Positions 1-7,807 of a stretch of 64,000 nucleotides of DNA are shown here, in pieces. The DNA is from DAOLCO01 sp964612555 (lineage in GTDB: Bacteria; Bdellovibrionota_C; UBA2361; SZUA-149; DAOLCO01). Within the stretch, counting starts at the first letter, position 1. Each line of letters starts with the position of its first letter. Under the pieces are notes generated by a model, which was not told the DNA's origin, ran no database searches, and was given only the letters and a program-made list of their open reading frames with translations. The stretch is taken from the NCBI GenBank assembly GCA_964612555.1, contig CAZTBW010000004.1, positions 124,001 to 188,000 of the forward strand. The letters run 5' to 3'. The position numbers and the translations under genes are program-made.

Positions 1-465
1 AAGACTGCCTCATTATTTGCGCTTTCTACGGTTGTTGGAGCTTATTTGGCAGGAGCATCTCAGGAGGATATTTTAAAACTACGTGTATTTGGTAAATATG
101 CGGGCATCGCTTTTCAAATGATAGATGATATTCTCGATATTACCGCAGATGAAGACCTGCTCGGAAAGCCTGCGGGAACAGATCTTAGACAGAAGACTCC
201 TACCCTGGTTAACCTTATCTGGATTGAAGAAGAGCCTGAAAAAGCAAAAGATTTTTTCAGACGAGATTCTTCAGAAAAGGAGATTAAGGACACTCTGATA
301 TATATCTCCCGCTCACCTGTGATTGATAAAGCAAGACTCCTTGCAAAAGATTATGCGGGAAGAGCCACCAATGCCTTGTTATCCATACCCGAGGAAAGTA
401 TTAACACCAAAGTAAGGGCGCAGTTGTTTTCACTTCTTGATTACACTCTTGAGCGTTGCCTTTAG
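1..465 (+). CDS. Polyprenyl (farnesyl/geranylgeranyl-type) diphosphate synthase, 3' part
   Basis: Partial gene entering from the left edge; the open frame runs from base 1 to a TAG at 463-465. The visible 154 residues hold the C-terminal half of an all-alpha trans-isoprenyl diphosphate synthase. They include the KTASLF...GAYLAGAS helix that follows the first Asp-rich motif, and the second Asp-rich motif DDILD (bases 124-138), which binds Mg-diphosphate, followed by GKPAGTDLRQKTPT. The family condenses isopentenyl diphosphate with an allylic diphosphate for quinone, undecaprenyl or carotenoid precursors. Chain length cannot be read because the residues near the first DDxxD lie outside the window. 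The DUF971 gene follows after 16 bases. Confidence 0.9.
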   Translation, partial: KTASLFALSTVVGAYLAGASQEDILKLRVFGKYAGIAFQMIDDILDITADEDLLGKPAGTDLRQKTPTLVNLIWIEEEPEKAKDFFRRDSSEKEIKDTLIYISRSPVIDKARLLAKDYAGRATNALLSIPEESINTKVRAQLFSLLDYTLERCL

Positions 466-481
466 TCCTGTATGTAATGTA

Positions 482-862
482 ATGGAAGTTAAAAAGATCA
501 GCAGAATAAAATCTGAAAATGACGAGCAACAGATCGGAAAGGGTATTTCCATAACATTTGAAAATTCCGATGGCTCCCTCCGGAGCTTTGAGCTTAAAAG
601 TGAAATCCTCAGGCGAGAATGTCCCTGCGCTTCCTGTCAGCAGCAAAGAGGGGACACCAGCCATAACACTCCACTTTCCGGTAAATCAAGCCTTCTCAAA
701 GTGATCAAAGCAACTTCTGAGGAAGAATGTAATCTTGAAAAAATCTGGCTCTTGGGCAATTACGCCATTGGCATGAAATGGGCAGACGGACACGACTCAG
801 GGATATATACATTTTCATTTTTAAAAGAACTTGCCCAAAAAACCGGAACTCACGGTGCCTGA
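482..862 (+). CDS. DUF971 / gamma-butyrobetaine hydroxylase N-terminal-like domain protein
   Basis: A 126-residue protein made of a single DUF971 (GBBH-like N-terminal) domain. This small fold usually carries a zinc- or Fe-S-related Cys cluster; here the Cys set is in ECPCASC near residues 41-47, and the domain ends with the typical NYAIGMKWADGHDSGIYTFSFL segment. I chose ATG 482 because it follows the upstream stop and fits the family N-terminus; an in-frame ATG at 437 would overlap the prenyl synthase gene. Stand-alone DUF971 proteins are often near Fe-S assembly genes, but nothing here confirms that role, so the function stays unknown. Confidence 0.8.
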   Translation: MEVKKISRIKSENDEQQIGKGISITFENSDGSLRSFELKSEILRRECPCASCQQQRGDTSHNTPLSGKSSLLKVIKATSEEECNLEKIWLLGNYAIGMKWADGHDSGIYTFSFLKELAQKTGTHGA

Positions 863-869
863 TTTGACA

Positions 870-974
870 ATGCCTGACTTGTGGTCATTTTTATTATTTA
901 TCGCTATTCTTTTTTCTGGAATAGCAATTGGTTTTGTCTTAAGATCGTACGTAAGTAAATTCTCAAGATGTTAA
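870..974 (+). CDS. Possible 34-residue single-pass membrane microprotein
   Basis: A short frame starting 7 bases after the DUF971 stop. It codes for a peptide with one strong hydrophobic helix (residues 5-24), a basic C-terminal tail (LRSYVSKFSR) and a final Cys. The close spacing suggests translation coupled to the upstream gene, and the hydrophobic-then-basic plan fits a small inner-membrane peptide. There is no clear Shine-Dalgarno sequence and I recognise no family. It could be a chance frame; conservation in relatives would decide. Confidence 0.3.
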   Translation: MPDLWSFLLFIAILFSGIAIGFVLRSYVSKFSRC

Positions 975-1011
975 CACGCAAAATCTTCAATACATAAGGT
1001 AGTAAAACAAC

Positions 1012-2169
1012 ATGAAACATAAAAGCAGGAACCTCCAGACGCTTGCCATCCACGCAGGAACATCCCCAAATGAAATCACGGGTGCCATTGTTGAGCCTAT
1101 TGCGCAGTGTTCTGTCTATGCCCAAAAGTCTCCGGGTGAATTCTCCTATGACTATGGACGTTCCATGAACCCGAATTACTACCCTCTGGAAGACGCACTT
1201 GCCGCCCTTGAAGATGCCAAATACGCAACAGTAGCATCATCAGGGGTCGGAGCAATCACCTTGATTACCACACTGGTAAAAGCGGGAGACACCGTAATCA
1301 TACCTACTGATTTATACGGCGGTACATATCGTATTTTTGTTCAATTGTTTGGAACCTATGGGGTAAACTTCACTCAGGTAGACATGAGTGATCTAGGCAA
1401 AGTGGAAGAAGCACTAAAACAAGGCGCTGCCATGCTTTATGCAGAGTCGCCAACAAATCCGCTACTTCAAATATACGACCTTGAAGCACTCAGCTCACTT
1501 GCTAAAAAGTACAATGCGCTTAGCATTATGGATAACACCTTTGCGACTCCCGTTTTCCAAAATCCCATTGCACTTGGATTTGATGCGGTGTTGCACAGTG
1601 CATCAAAATATCTTGGTGGTCATTCCGACATTGTTGGTGGTGTCGTCATGACAAACAACCTTGCAATAAGGGAAAGGACGGATTTTGCAAGAAAATCAAT
1701 CGGGGTACATCCCGATCCACTCAGTATGTTTCTTCTCAGAAGAGGTTTAAAAACATTACCACTTCGTATGGAGCGACATCAGGAAAACGCCTTTGCCTTT
1801 GCCCGTTATCTTGAGACTCATCCTCTGATTTCAAAAGTTTTATATCCCGGACTGGAAAGCCACCCTCAGCATGAAATTGCTAAAAAACAAATGAAAGGAT
1901 TCAGTGGGATGGTCAGTGCGGAGTTTAACTTGTCTGAGTCTGACACCCATAAAGTTGTTTCACGATTTAATGTTATCACTTTAGCTGAAAGCCTTGGAGC
2001 GGTTGAGTCGCTCGTGCAAATACCTGCTGCCATGAGTAATCAAAAAATCCCGGCTGAAGTGCGAAGAGCAAACGGTCTTGCGGATGGACTGGTCCGTTTC
2101 TCTATCGGGATAGAGCACATTGATGACATACTTGAGGACATTGATCAGGCGCTTAAGTCAGTAAAGTAG
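1012..2169 (+). CDS. Cystathionine gamma-synthase / O-acylhomoserine sulfhydrylase family PLP enzyme
   Basis: A 385-residue Cys/Met-metabolism PLP enzyme of normal family length. The cofactor lysine is K199 in SASKYLGGHSDIVGG, the PLP-ring Asp is D174 in MDNTFATP, and the C-terminal SLGAVESLVQIPA and VRFSIGIEHIDDILEDI segments are typical. The family includes cystathionine gamma-synthase, cystathionine lyases and O-acetylhomoserine sulfhydrylase. The SLGAVESL motif fits synthase or gamma-lyase types, but I cannot separate them by eye. The ATG at 1012 has AAGGTAG just upstream. It acts in the cytoplasm in sulfur amino-acid synthesis. The downstream gene converges on it with a 16-base gap. Confidence 0.88.
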   Translation: MKHKSRNLQTLAIHAGTSPNEITGAIVEPIAQCSVYAQKSPGEFSYDYGRSMNPNYYPLEDALAALEDAKYATVASSGVGAITLITTLVKAGDTVIIPTDLYGGTYRIFVQLFGTYGVNFTQVDMSDLGKVEEALKQGAAMLYAESPTNPLLQIYDLEALSSLAKKYNALSIMDNTFATPVFQNPIALGFDAVLHSASKYLGGHSDIVGGVVMTNNLAIRERTDFARKSIGVHPDPLSMFLLRRGLKTLPLRMERHQENAFAFARYLETHPLISKVLYPGLESHPQHEIAKKQMKGFSGMVSAEFNLSESDTHKVVSRFNVITLAESLGAVESLVQIPAAMSNQKIPAEVRRANGLADGLVRFSIGIEHIDDILEDIDQALKSVK

Positions 2170-2185
2170 GCAGACACTTTACCTG

Positions 2186-2872
2186 CTACTTCCAATCGAC
2201 CTTGAATATCCTCTCTGCGGTGCACTTTGCGAGCTTATCAATCCGTTCTTCAAACTCGAACAGGTCATCTCGTGCGGGGTAAGAGCCGCGGGTTGCCGCC
2301 CGCATAAAGCCTCGGGCTGAACGAGCATTGGATTTAACATCGGTAGTACCATACCACACGGTTATACTATCATTGACATCAATCACTTTAGTGTGAACTC
2401 TGATTTTTAGATCATTAACAATGTCCTCGGCAAAACCAACCACTACAAAATCATACCCCGCATCTCTGGCATAATTTATTGCCTGAAAATTTCCGGCAGT
2501 AAAATCGAGACGCTTTCCCGGCCAGTCTCTGAGAAAGACTTCAGCTATAATATTCTCATTTCTTGCAAGAAACTGCTGCTGAAACCCTTGTGCAAGCCTG
2601 TTACCAAACCTGAGCGTGGGATTCATGGGAGGGGAAAAATTTTCCTGAGCATCAAATGGAATTATTGCCACTCTTGGAGTGCCTCCCTTTTGATATCGGG
2701 TACTTACGTAATCAATGAATGATTGATCTACATAGGCTTGGATTTTGCATGACTCGGACTGGACGGGAAGCTTCCTAAGGGGGCAACCAGAGAGGAACAA
2801 CGTAAATATTACAAAAAAAGCTAATAAATTTAAGGTTCTGAACCATGAAAAACTGGAGTAGCTCATATTCAT
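2186..2872 (-). CDS. CsgG/FlgT-like envelope lipoprotein, uncharacterised
   Basis: A 228-residue predicted lipoprotein. A hydrophobic signal ends in the lipobox LFLSGC (Cys 29). The mature part contains RVAIIPFDA and NRLAQGFQQQFLARN, the pattern of CsgG/TolB-N-like alpha/beta domains that sense or build outer-membrane assemblies, followed by a beta-rich region. Family assignment is weak. It diverges from an FlgO-like lipoprotein gene and the two annotated 5' ends overlap by 28 bases, which suggests a functional pair. The start could also be the Met two codons downstream (2866). A role near the flagellar basal body at the outer membrane is inference from the neighbour. Confidence 0.65.
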   Translation of the reverse strand: MNMSYSSFSWFRTLNLLAFFVIFTLFLSGCPLRKLPVQSESCKIQAYVDQSFIDYVSTRYQKGGTPRVAIIPFDAQENFSPPMNPTLRFGNRLAQGFQQQFLARNENIIAEVFLRDWPGKRLDFTAGNFQAINYARDAGYDFVVVGFAEDIVNDLKIRVHTKVIDVNDSITVWYGTTDVKSNARSARGFMRAATRGSYPARDDLFEFEERIDKLAKCTAERIFKVDWK

Positions 2873-3648
2873 TTTCTCACTTGTTTCGCATTCTGTTAAT
2901 TTCAGTAAGTCTATTCTGCACAGCCAGCTGTAGTAAACGATACCAGAATCTTCCTGTTTTTACGAATTTTTCTATTCCTGATTCAGAAAATGGTTCCGTT
3001 GGTAGGTTTAAGACGAGTTATCTGGCTGATCAGATTCACGCTTATTTTAGAGGTAATATGGCTGGTCCAATTGCAGTGACCACCTTTGTTGAAATAGATA
3101 ATCTGTATCAGTCCTCTACATTTGGGAGAATCCTTGCTGAACAGCTCATCAGTGAACTAAGCATGAAGGGCTACAACGTAACTGAAATCAGACTCTCTGA
3201 TGCAGTACAGATCATGGAAAGCGAAGGGGAGCTGGGACTCTCAAGGCAAATTGACGTACTAAGACCTCAACAAAGTTTAAGTGGGCTGGTTGTGGGAACC
3301 TATGCGGTATCTAATGAGCGGGTCTATATTAATGCAAGACTTATCGACCCAAGAAGCTCAAACATAATTTCAGTAGGCTCGGTTGAAATGAGTAAAAGTA
3401 AGGAGATCTCTCAACTTCTACGAGGTAACTCATTTCCCTCAAGCCTGGAAAGAATCCCGGTACGACATTTGAGCTATCAAAAAGCTCCTACGCCCTACTA
3501 CTTGTCCGGAAATCCTTTTTTTAACACATCCCATGATATGAAAAGTGAAGAGTTCGCAAAAAAACTGATGCAGGAACCCCCAAAAGAAGATGCAAATTCT
3601 CTAAATGCAACCCCGGAAGAAGCAAAACTTCCTCCTGCACAAAAATAG
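2845..3648 (+). CDS. FlgO-domain outer-membrane lipoprotein
   Basis: A 267-residue predicted lipoprotein (signal ending FCTASC, Cys 29) with an FlgO domain over about residues 55-180. The family pattern is visible as IAVTTFVEIDNLYQSSTFGR, then AEQLISELSMKGYNVTEIR, GLSRQIDVL and LVVGTYAVSNERVYINARLID. FlgO proteins belong to the outer-membrane flagellar accessory complex first described in Vibrio, where they help flagellar anchoring or sheath function. The tail is low-complexity and rich in Pro, Glu and Ala. Starting at ATG 2845 overlaps the divergent gene; an alternative TTG at 2881 would give MFRILLISVSLFCTASC, also a valid signal. A flagellin gene lies about 22 kb away, consistent with motility. 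Confidence 0.8.
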   Translation: MKNWSSSYSFSHLFRILLISVSLFCTASCSKRYQNLPVFTNFSIPDSENGSVGRFKTSYLADQIHAYFRGNMAGPIAVTTFVEIDNLYQSSTFGRILAEQLISELSMKGYNVTEIRLSDAVQIMESEGELGLSRQIDVLRPQQSLSGLVVGTYAVSNERVYINARLIDPRSSNIISVGSVEMSKSKEISQLLRGNSFPSSLERIPVRHLSYQKAPTPYYLSGNPFFNTSHDMKSEEFAKKLMQEPPKEDANSLNATPEEAKLPPAQK

Positions 3649-3659
3649 TCTTCTACATA

Positions 3660-3694
3660 TACGCATACCATAGTAAAGTTTCATGGTATGCGTA
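3660..3694 (+). promoter_or_regulatory. Perfect 12-bp inverted repeat covering the start codon of the next gene
   Basis: TACGCATACCAT at 3660-3671 and its exact complement ATGGTATGCGTA at 3683-3694 flank an 11-base loop. The ATG of the GT87 gene (3688) sits inside the right arm. No T-run follows, so it is not an ordinary terminator. As RNA it could hide the initiation region; as DNA it could be an operator. The role is inference. Confidence 0.5.
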
Positions 3695-4962
3695 ATATCA
3701 AAACCATTAACACATTTCTGTTCACGTTCCTGGTAGCTCTCTCACTACTGAATATTTCATTTATCAGCAACGAGTTCTACAAAAACTATACTGGCTTGGA
3801 TGGATTAGTGTTTCCTAACACCAAGGTCATCGGGGGAGATTATCTTGCATTTTTCACTGGAGGTACTCTCTTTAAAACCGAAAAAGAAAATCTGTATTCA
3901 CACAAAACCCAATTCAAATTCCAGGAAAACACGGTAAATAATCATTCTCATACAAGCGGATTTCTGCCATTTGTTTATCCACCTCTGGTTGCTGCTTTTT
4001 TCTCCTTTATTACCATAAATTCATTTATTGATTCTTATCTGATCTGGTCAGCGATTTCGTTTATCATGTATATAACGGGTATCTTCATATGTCTCAAAAC
4101 TCTGCGCCCAGAAACAATCACGGATAAAGTTATATTTATATCTGCACTCATCATATCAATTGGATATCCTTGTTTCTTCTTAAGAACACTTATGGGAGGG
4201 CAAACAGGAGCTATCGGGGTTTTATTATGCTCAGTTTTATTTTTATTTTTACGAAAGGGATGGAATTTTTCCAGTGGTATAATTGTTTCACTATTCTATT
4301 ATAAACCACCGATGTTTTTCATACTGTTAGTATGGTCTTTATTCACCAGATCATCAAAATTCATTCTTGGATTTATTATTACAGGATTTATTTTATTACT
4401 GGCATCAATACTAATCATCCCACTTGAAACAACAATTGAATATTTCCAAGCTTCTTTAAACTATTCTTATGGCAGCTTCCATTATGAAGAGAAACTATCC
4501 GTCCCTCATAAAGGGGCTGGAATATATGCAATACTCACGAGTATATCCGGGATATCAGTTTTTTATTTAAGATTTTTTTTAGTACTAAGTGTTTTTATGA
4601 CCATATACTCTCTCTCTAAATTCCTGAAACACACTCCCACTGAAAACCAGGATTTATTCACTTTTTCATTTTGCATCTCTCTGGTAGCCTCACTTTTTTT
4701 CTCAATTCACATTTTAGATTATGATCTCAGTATTCTTGCCCCACCCCTCATCCTCTCAATGCTTACTCTTTATAAACACAACAGACACTTTGAACTTATG
4801 CCTGGAATGATTATCATCCTCATATTCCAGCTTGATCTTCCCCTTCCAGATATTCACTTTCAGACACATACACTCAGTAAATACAGTTTCATCCATGGAT
4901 GTTTACTTTTATATCTAATATGGGGATACCATAGAGTAAAAAAGGAGATTTATAATTTCTAG
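3688..4962 (+). CDS. GT87 (DUF2029) family integral-membrane glycosyltransferase
   Basis: A 424-residue polytopic membrane protein with about 9-10 hydrophobic segments. It has the GT87/DUF2029 layout: after the first membrane helix a periplasmic GGDYLAFFTGGTLF segment, then LPFVYPPL and a GGQTGAIG motif in a later loop, followed by a YYKPP turn. Known GT87 enzymes (mycobacterial mannosyltransferases, arabinofuranosyltransferase AftC relatives) use polyprenyl-phosphate sugars outside the membrane. The next gene, 4 bases away, is a DPM1-like GT2 that could supply such a donor, so the pair probably decorates a surface glycan. The acceptor is unknown. The start codon lies within a 12-bp inverted repeat. 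Confidence 0.75.
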   Translation: MRNIKTINTFLFTFLVALSLLNISFISNEFYKNYTGLDGLVFPNTKVIGGDYLAFFTGGTLFKTEKENLYSHKTQFKFQENTVNNHSHTSGFLPFVYPPLVAAFFSFITINSFIDSYLIWSAISFIMYITGIFICLKTLRPETITDKVIFISALIISIGYPCFFLRTLMGGQTGAIGVLLCSVLFLFLRKGWNFSSGIIVSLFYYKPPMFFILLVWSLFTRSSKFILGFIITGFILLLASILIIPLETTIEYFQASLNYSYGSFHYEEKLSVPHKGAGIYAILTSISGISVFYLRFFLVLSVFMTIYSLSKFLKHTPTENQDLFTFSFCISLVASLFFSIHILDYDLSILAPPLILSMLTLYKHNRHFELMPGMIIILIFQLDLPLPDIHFQTHTLSKYSFIHGCLLLYLIWGYHRVKKEIYNF

Positions 4963-4966
4963 ATTT

Positions 4967-5671
4967 ATGCACGTTCCTGAATTAAGTGTTATACTACCTG
5001 TATATAACGCTCAACATTTTATTCTTAAATCAGTACGGGAAAAGCTTGATCTTCTTTACAAGTTGGAGGGGGAACTGAGCTTTGAACTGATTGTCGTTGC
5101 TGATGGGGATTTCAGCTCCTTAAAGAATACCCTTTCTGAATTATCAGACCCGCATCTAATCATTACAGGATATGACATCCACAAAGGCAAAGGTCATGCA
5201 GTACGACACGGATGGAAAATCGCCAAGGGTATATTTATCAGTTATGTTGATGCGGATTTTGACATTGATTTTGGCGTCATCCAATCTATGTTAAACACCG
5301 CAAAAAACACAGGCGCAGATATTATATATGCAAACAAATATCACAAAAACTCCCATCTCTCGACCAGATTTTCAAGAAGAACAATGAGCATCCTGTACAC
5401 ATCTCTCATATCACTTCTTTTTCAAATAAACGTCAAAGACACCCAAACCGGTGCCAAGCTTTATAAAAATGAAGTAATAAAAAAAATACTCCCCAAGTGT
5501 TCAATAGATGGCTTCGGATTTGAAATCGAAACCTTCATAGAAGCCAAACGAGCGGGACACATTCACTTTGAAGAGGTACCCGTCACTATTAAGAAATCAG
5601 GACAATCCAAAAAAAGCCTGGATATGGTACTGGGAATTATAATGGATACGTACAAGGTGCTTTTCAGATAA
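4967..5671 (+). CDS. GT2 family (DPM1-like) glycosyltransferase
   Basis: A 234-residue GT-A fold glycosyltransferase of family 2. It begins with the nucleotide-binding strand LSVILPVYNA; HKGKGHAVRHGWKIAKG is the helix typical of polyprenyl-phosphate mannose/glucose synthases. The DXD-type metal site is DADFDI (about residues 92-97), and DTQTGAKLYKN and GFGFEIE complete the DPM1-like set. No C-terminal membrane domain is present, so it would act at the cytosolic membrane face, transferring a hexose from a nucleotide sugar to polyprenyl phosphate. It follows the GT87 gene by 4 bases and probably makes that enzyme's donor (inference). Confidence 0.85.
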   Translation: MHVPELSVILPVYNAQHFILKSVREKLDLLYKLEGELSFELIVVADGDFSSLKNTLSELSDPHLIITGYDIHKGKGHAVRHGWKIAKGIFISYVDADFDIDFGVIQSMLNTAKNTGADIIYANKYHKNSHLSTRFSRRTMSILYTSLISLLFQINVKDTQTGAKLYKNEVIKKILPKCSIDGFGFEIETFIEAKRAGHIHFEEVPVTIKKSGQSKKSLDMVLGIIMDTYKVLFR

Positions 5672-5675
5672 TATT

Positions 5676-6728
5676 CTATTTAAGCTCTCCAACTCTCACC
5701 GGAAAAGTAAACCCACTCTCACCATCATAAGAGATATCACCAGAAACTCCTTTAAAATCCTTAAGAGATCGAAGATGAGAAAGCAGATCACCAGAGTCAA
5801 TCCCACTATTAAAAATCATAAAACTATCATATGCATAAATAGCAAGTCTTGAAAAATCACGTGCATCAGTTCCAAATCTCTTTTGATATTCAGCATAGAA
5901 ATTTTCAGCTCGCGAATCGTCTCCGGAAACAAACCAGGCATTCGACAATGCACCTTGAGAGTTTATCAAGCCCTCTTTTCTATACTCCTGAATACCACCA
6001 AAAAAATCACCTTTATAACCGATTTCCCTTAATCTTCTGGCAAGATTTGCACCTTGTGGGGGTATGGTCGATAAAAACACTGCATCGGGATTTAATTGCT
6101 TGATACGAATAGCAACATCCTTCATCTGAACATCTTCAGGAGGAAGTTCAAAAGATTTTAAAATAGAAAACTTTCCTGAGGCATCAAAAACCTCTTGCTG
6201 AAGCAAACAAGAATCTTGAAGTGTAGAAACACTAACAATTTTCTCATACCCTCGCCTTACAGATTCCTCAATATTCAGCTGAGTCAAGGCACGGATATTT
6301 GGAAACACAATAAAGGTTTGATTTTTCCCTTTTGCAACAGAAGGATTAATATTCAGTGAGAAAAAAGGTATCCCGGCTTTTTCAATAATGTCAGTAACCG
6401 CAGCTCCCTGATTTGTCCCAAATACAAAAATGAACTTAACCCTATCAAAAGTAATTAGTTTCCTTACCGCAGAAACAGTCTTTACAGGTTTCCATTCATC
6501 ATCTTCAAAAACAAGCCTGTACTTCCTACCTTGATCTATTTTCTCATTTGCCAATACAAACGCATTCCGTAACGCCACCCCTACAAGACTCTGATCACCA
6601 GTAAGCGCAACAACCACACCAACTGGAATACTATCTCCCTTCTCTACCTCAGCATGAACTGAAAATGGAGCACACACTATACAGAAAATAAATTTCAAAA
6701 AAATGGACAAATAACTGATAACTTTCAA
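5676..6728 (-). CDS. Periplasmic Leu/Ile/Val-type (type I) substrate-binding protein
   Basis: A 350-residue exported protein with a signal peptide (cleavage after SVHA). The mature part has the Peripla_BP_6 layout: IPVGVVVALTGDQSLVG, then NAFVLANEKID, a KFIFVFGTNQGAAVTDI strand-turn, and a second lobe with NPDAVFLSTIP and GANLARRLREIGYKG. Such proteins bind amino acids or other small ligands and deliver them to an ABC importer. No permease or ATPase partner is nearby, so it may serve a distant transporter or act as a sensor. The likely start is TTG at 6728; no ATG fits the signal peptide. It converges with the GT2 gene with a 4-base gap. Confidence 0.8.
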   Translation of the reverse strand: MKVISYLSIFLKFIFCIVCAPFSVHAEVEKGDSIPVGVVVALTGDQSLVGVALRNAFVLANEKIDQGRKYRLVFEDDEWKPVKTVSAVRKLITFDRVKFIFVFGTNQGAAVTDIIEKAGIPFFSLNINPSVAKGKNQTFIVFPNIRALTQLNIEESVRRGYEKIVSVSTLQDSCLLQQEVFDASGKFSILKSFELPPEDVQMKDVAIRIKQLNPDAVFLSTIPPQGANLARRLREIGYKGDFFGGIQEYRKEGLINSQGALSNAWFVSGDDSRAENFYAEYQKRFGTDARDFSRLAIYAYDSFMIFNSGIDSGDLLSHLRSLKDFKGVSGDISYDGESGFTFPVRVGELK

Positions 6729-7099
6729 AATTTCTATTATGATTTAGTAATTCTCGTTTACACTCGAACAGATATTACATACGGTAAAGTTATTGTCTAT
6801 TACCATTCCAATACACTCGCGGGGATACATTTGAAAAACATTTCCACACATCAAATACCATCGGGGGTAAGCCTGTTTGGGGTGAGCTGTGTTTTGTTGC
6901 GGATCTAAAACAATTTTTATTCCTTAGATAAATATATATGTAAAAATTGTTTTACCTCGGACGACGAGCGTTTAGCGAGGAGGAGAATGAGCAACAAAAC
7001 ACAGCTCGCCCCGAACAGGCTTTGGATTAAACAATTACTTGAGTTTGGTTAGTCACTGAGAGAAGGTTGATAAGGCACAGTAAAAGAATAAATGTAAAT
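6729..7099. other. Gene-free interval holding a nested inverted repeat
   Basis: Between the binding-protein gene and pgl I see no gene of normal size. The interval holds the long nested inverted repeat at 6869-7022 and, at its right edge, a 26-codon signal-peptide-like frame listed separately. The part at 6729-6868 is AT-rich and should carry the promoter of the binding-protein gene; no convincing -35/-10 pair stands out. Confidence 0.6.
6869..7022. repeat. Long nested inverted repeat (32-bp outer arms, 14-bp inner arms)
   Basis: Outer arms at 6869-6900 and 6991-7022 match over 32 bases with two G/T-compatible differences. An inner perfect 14-bp inverted repeat, TAAAACAATTTTTA at 6906-6919, pairs with 6941-6954. 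Between the inner right and outer right arms lies a GC-richer CCTCG...CGAGG segment (6955-6980). The whole can fold into a very long hairpin. It lies downstream of pgl on the minus strand and may act as a terminator, but its size suggests a mobile-type palindromic element. Confidence 0.75.
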
Positions 7100-7107
7100 T
7101 TATTCAT
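7027..7107 (-). pseudogene. 26-codon signal-peptide-like remnant after pgl
   Basis: The frame starts at an ATG inside the end of pgl and codes for a short peptide beginning MNKFTFILLLCLINLLS, which looks like a signal peptide or membrane anchor, then stops a few bases from the edge of the long inverted repeat. It could be the 5' stub of an exported-protein gene cut off by the repeat, a tiny membrane peptide, or chance. Weak support. Confidence 0.2.
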
Positions 7108-7774
7108 AGTCTTTAACAACAACAAGGCTCCCTGCTTCACGTGCCAGTAATACCGGACAAGCGTTTTCTGATTCTTCATTTTTAACAAATCTGTCATACG
7201 CATCCTTTTTATTTTCTCCAAAGAATAACAGAACAACGGTCTTTGCGGTTTTAATTACGTGCGGAGCTCCGCTCATACGTATAGGTGGTGGTTTTGGTGA
7301 GTTTGAGAAAGTAAAGAAAAGTTTATCGGGATTTTCTTCCCAAGATAAGCCAGGGAAAAGCCCCGCAACATGCGCATCCTCACCTACTCCAAGAAATATA
7401 ACATCAAACACTCCACCCAGAGACTGCAAAAGAGAAGTATATTCTACTATCCCTTTTTCTGGTTCATTTGTGTTAAATTCATGTAACTTCAGAGGGAGAT
7501 CCCTTGTAGCCAAACCAAGACCTTCTCTCACTATTCTGATATTACTATCAGCATGATCTGAGGGAACAAGCCGTTCATCAATCATAAAAAGGTTGGAATC
7601 TCTAAATACACTCTCTTCCTTAAGCACATCCAGTCGTAATGCTTCAAGTACAGGAGCAATGCTGGTTCCCCCACACACACCAATGAGCGGAGGATGAGCT
7701 CGCAAGTTCGAAGAAAGATATTCAAGAACCGAAGAGAGTCCATCGGCAGATTTTGGGACAATAAAATTTTTCAT
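7100..7774 (-). CDS. pgl: 6-phosphogluconolactonase
   Basis: A 224-residue protein of the DevB/Pgl family (family range about 220-260). It shows the sugar-phosphate-binding start GVCGGTSIAPVLEAL, the central MIDERLVPSDHADSN motif, and GVGEDAHVAGLFPG, where the usual GH is AH. The C-terminal LLFFGENKKDAYDRF is also typical. It hydrolyses 6-phosphogluconolactone to 6-phosphogluconate in the oxidative pentose-phosphate pathway. No zwf or gnd gene lies nearby. It follows the T3SS operon on the same strand with a small unknown gene between, and may be cotranscribed with that gene. Confidence 0.88.
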   Translation of the reverse strand: MKNFIVPKSADGLSSVLEYLSSNLRAHPPLIGVCGGTSIAPVLEALRLDVLKEESVFRDSNLFMIDERLVPSDHADSNIRIVREGLGLATRDLPLKLHEFNTNEPEKGIVEYTSLLQSLGGVFDVIFLGVGEDAHVAGLFPGLSWEENPDKLFFTFSNSPKPPPIRMSGAPHVIKTAKTVVLLFFGENKKDAYDRFVKNEESENACPVLLAREAGSLVVVKDYE

Positions 7775-7807
7775 TTTTAAAAACTGTTTAAAAGATTATT
7801 TCAGGGA

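Noticed and set aside
904..1125. Minus-strand frame overlapping the Cys/Met enzyme gene start
   Set aside because: It is antisense to a well-supported gene and has no ribosome site or domain.
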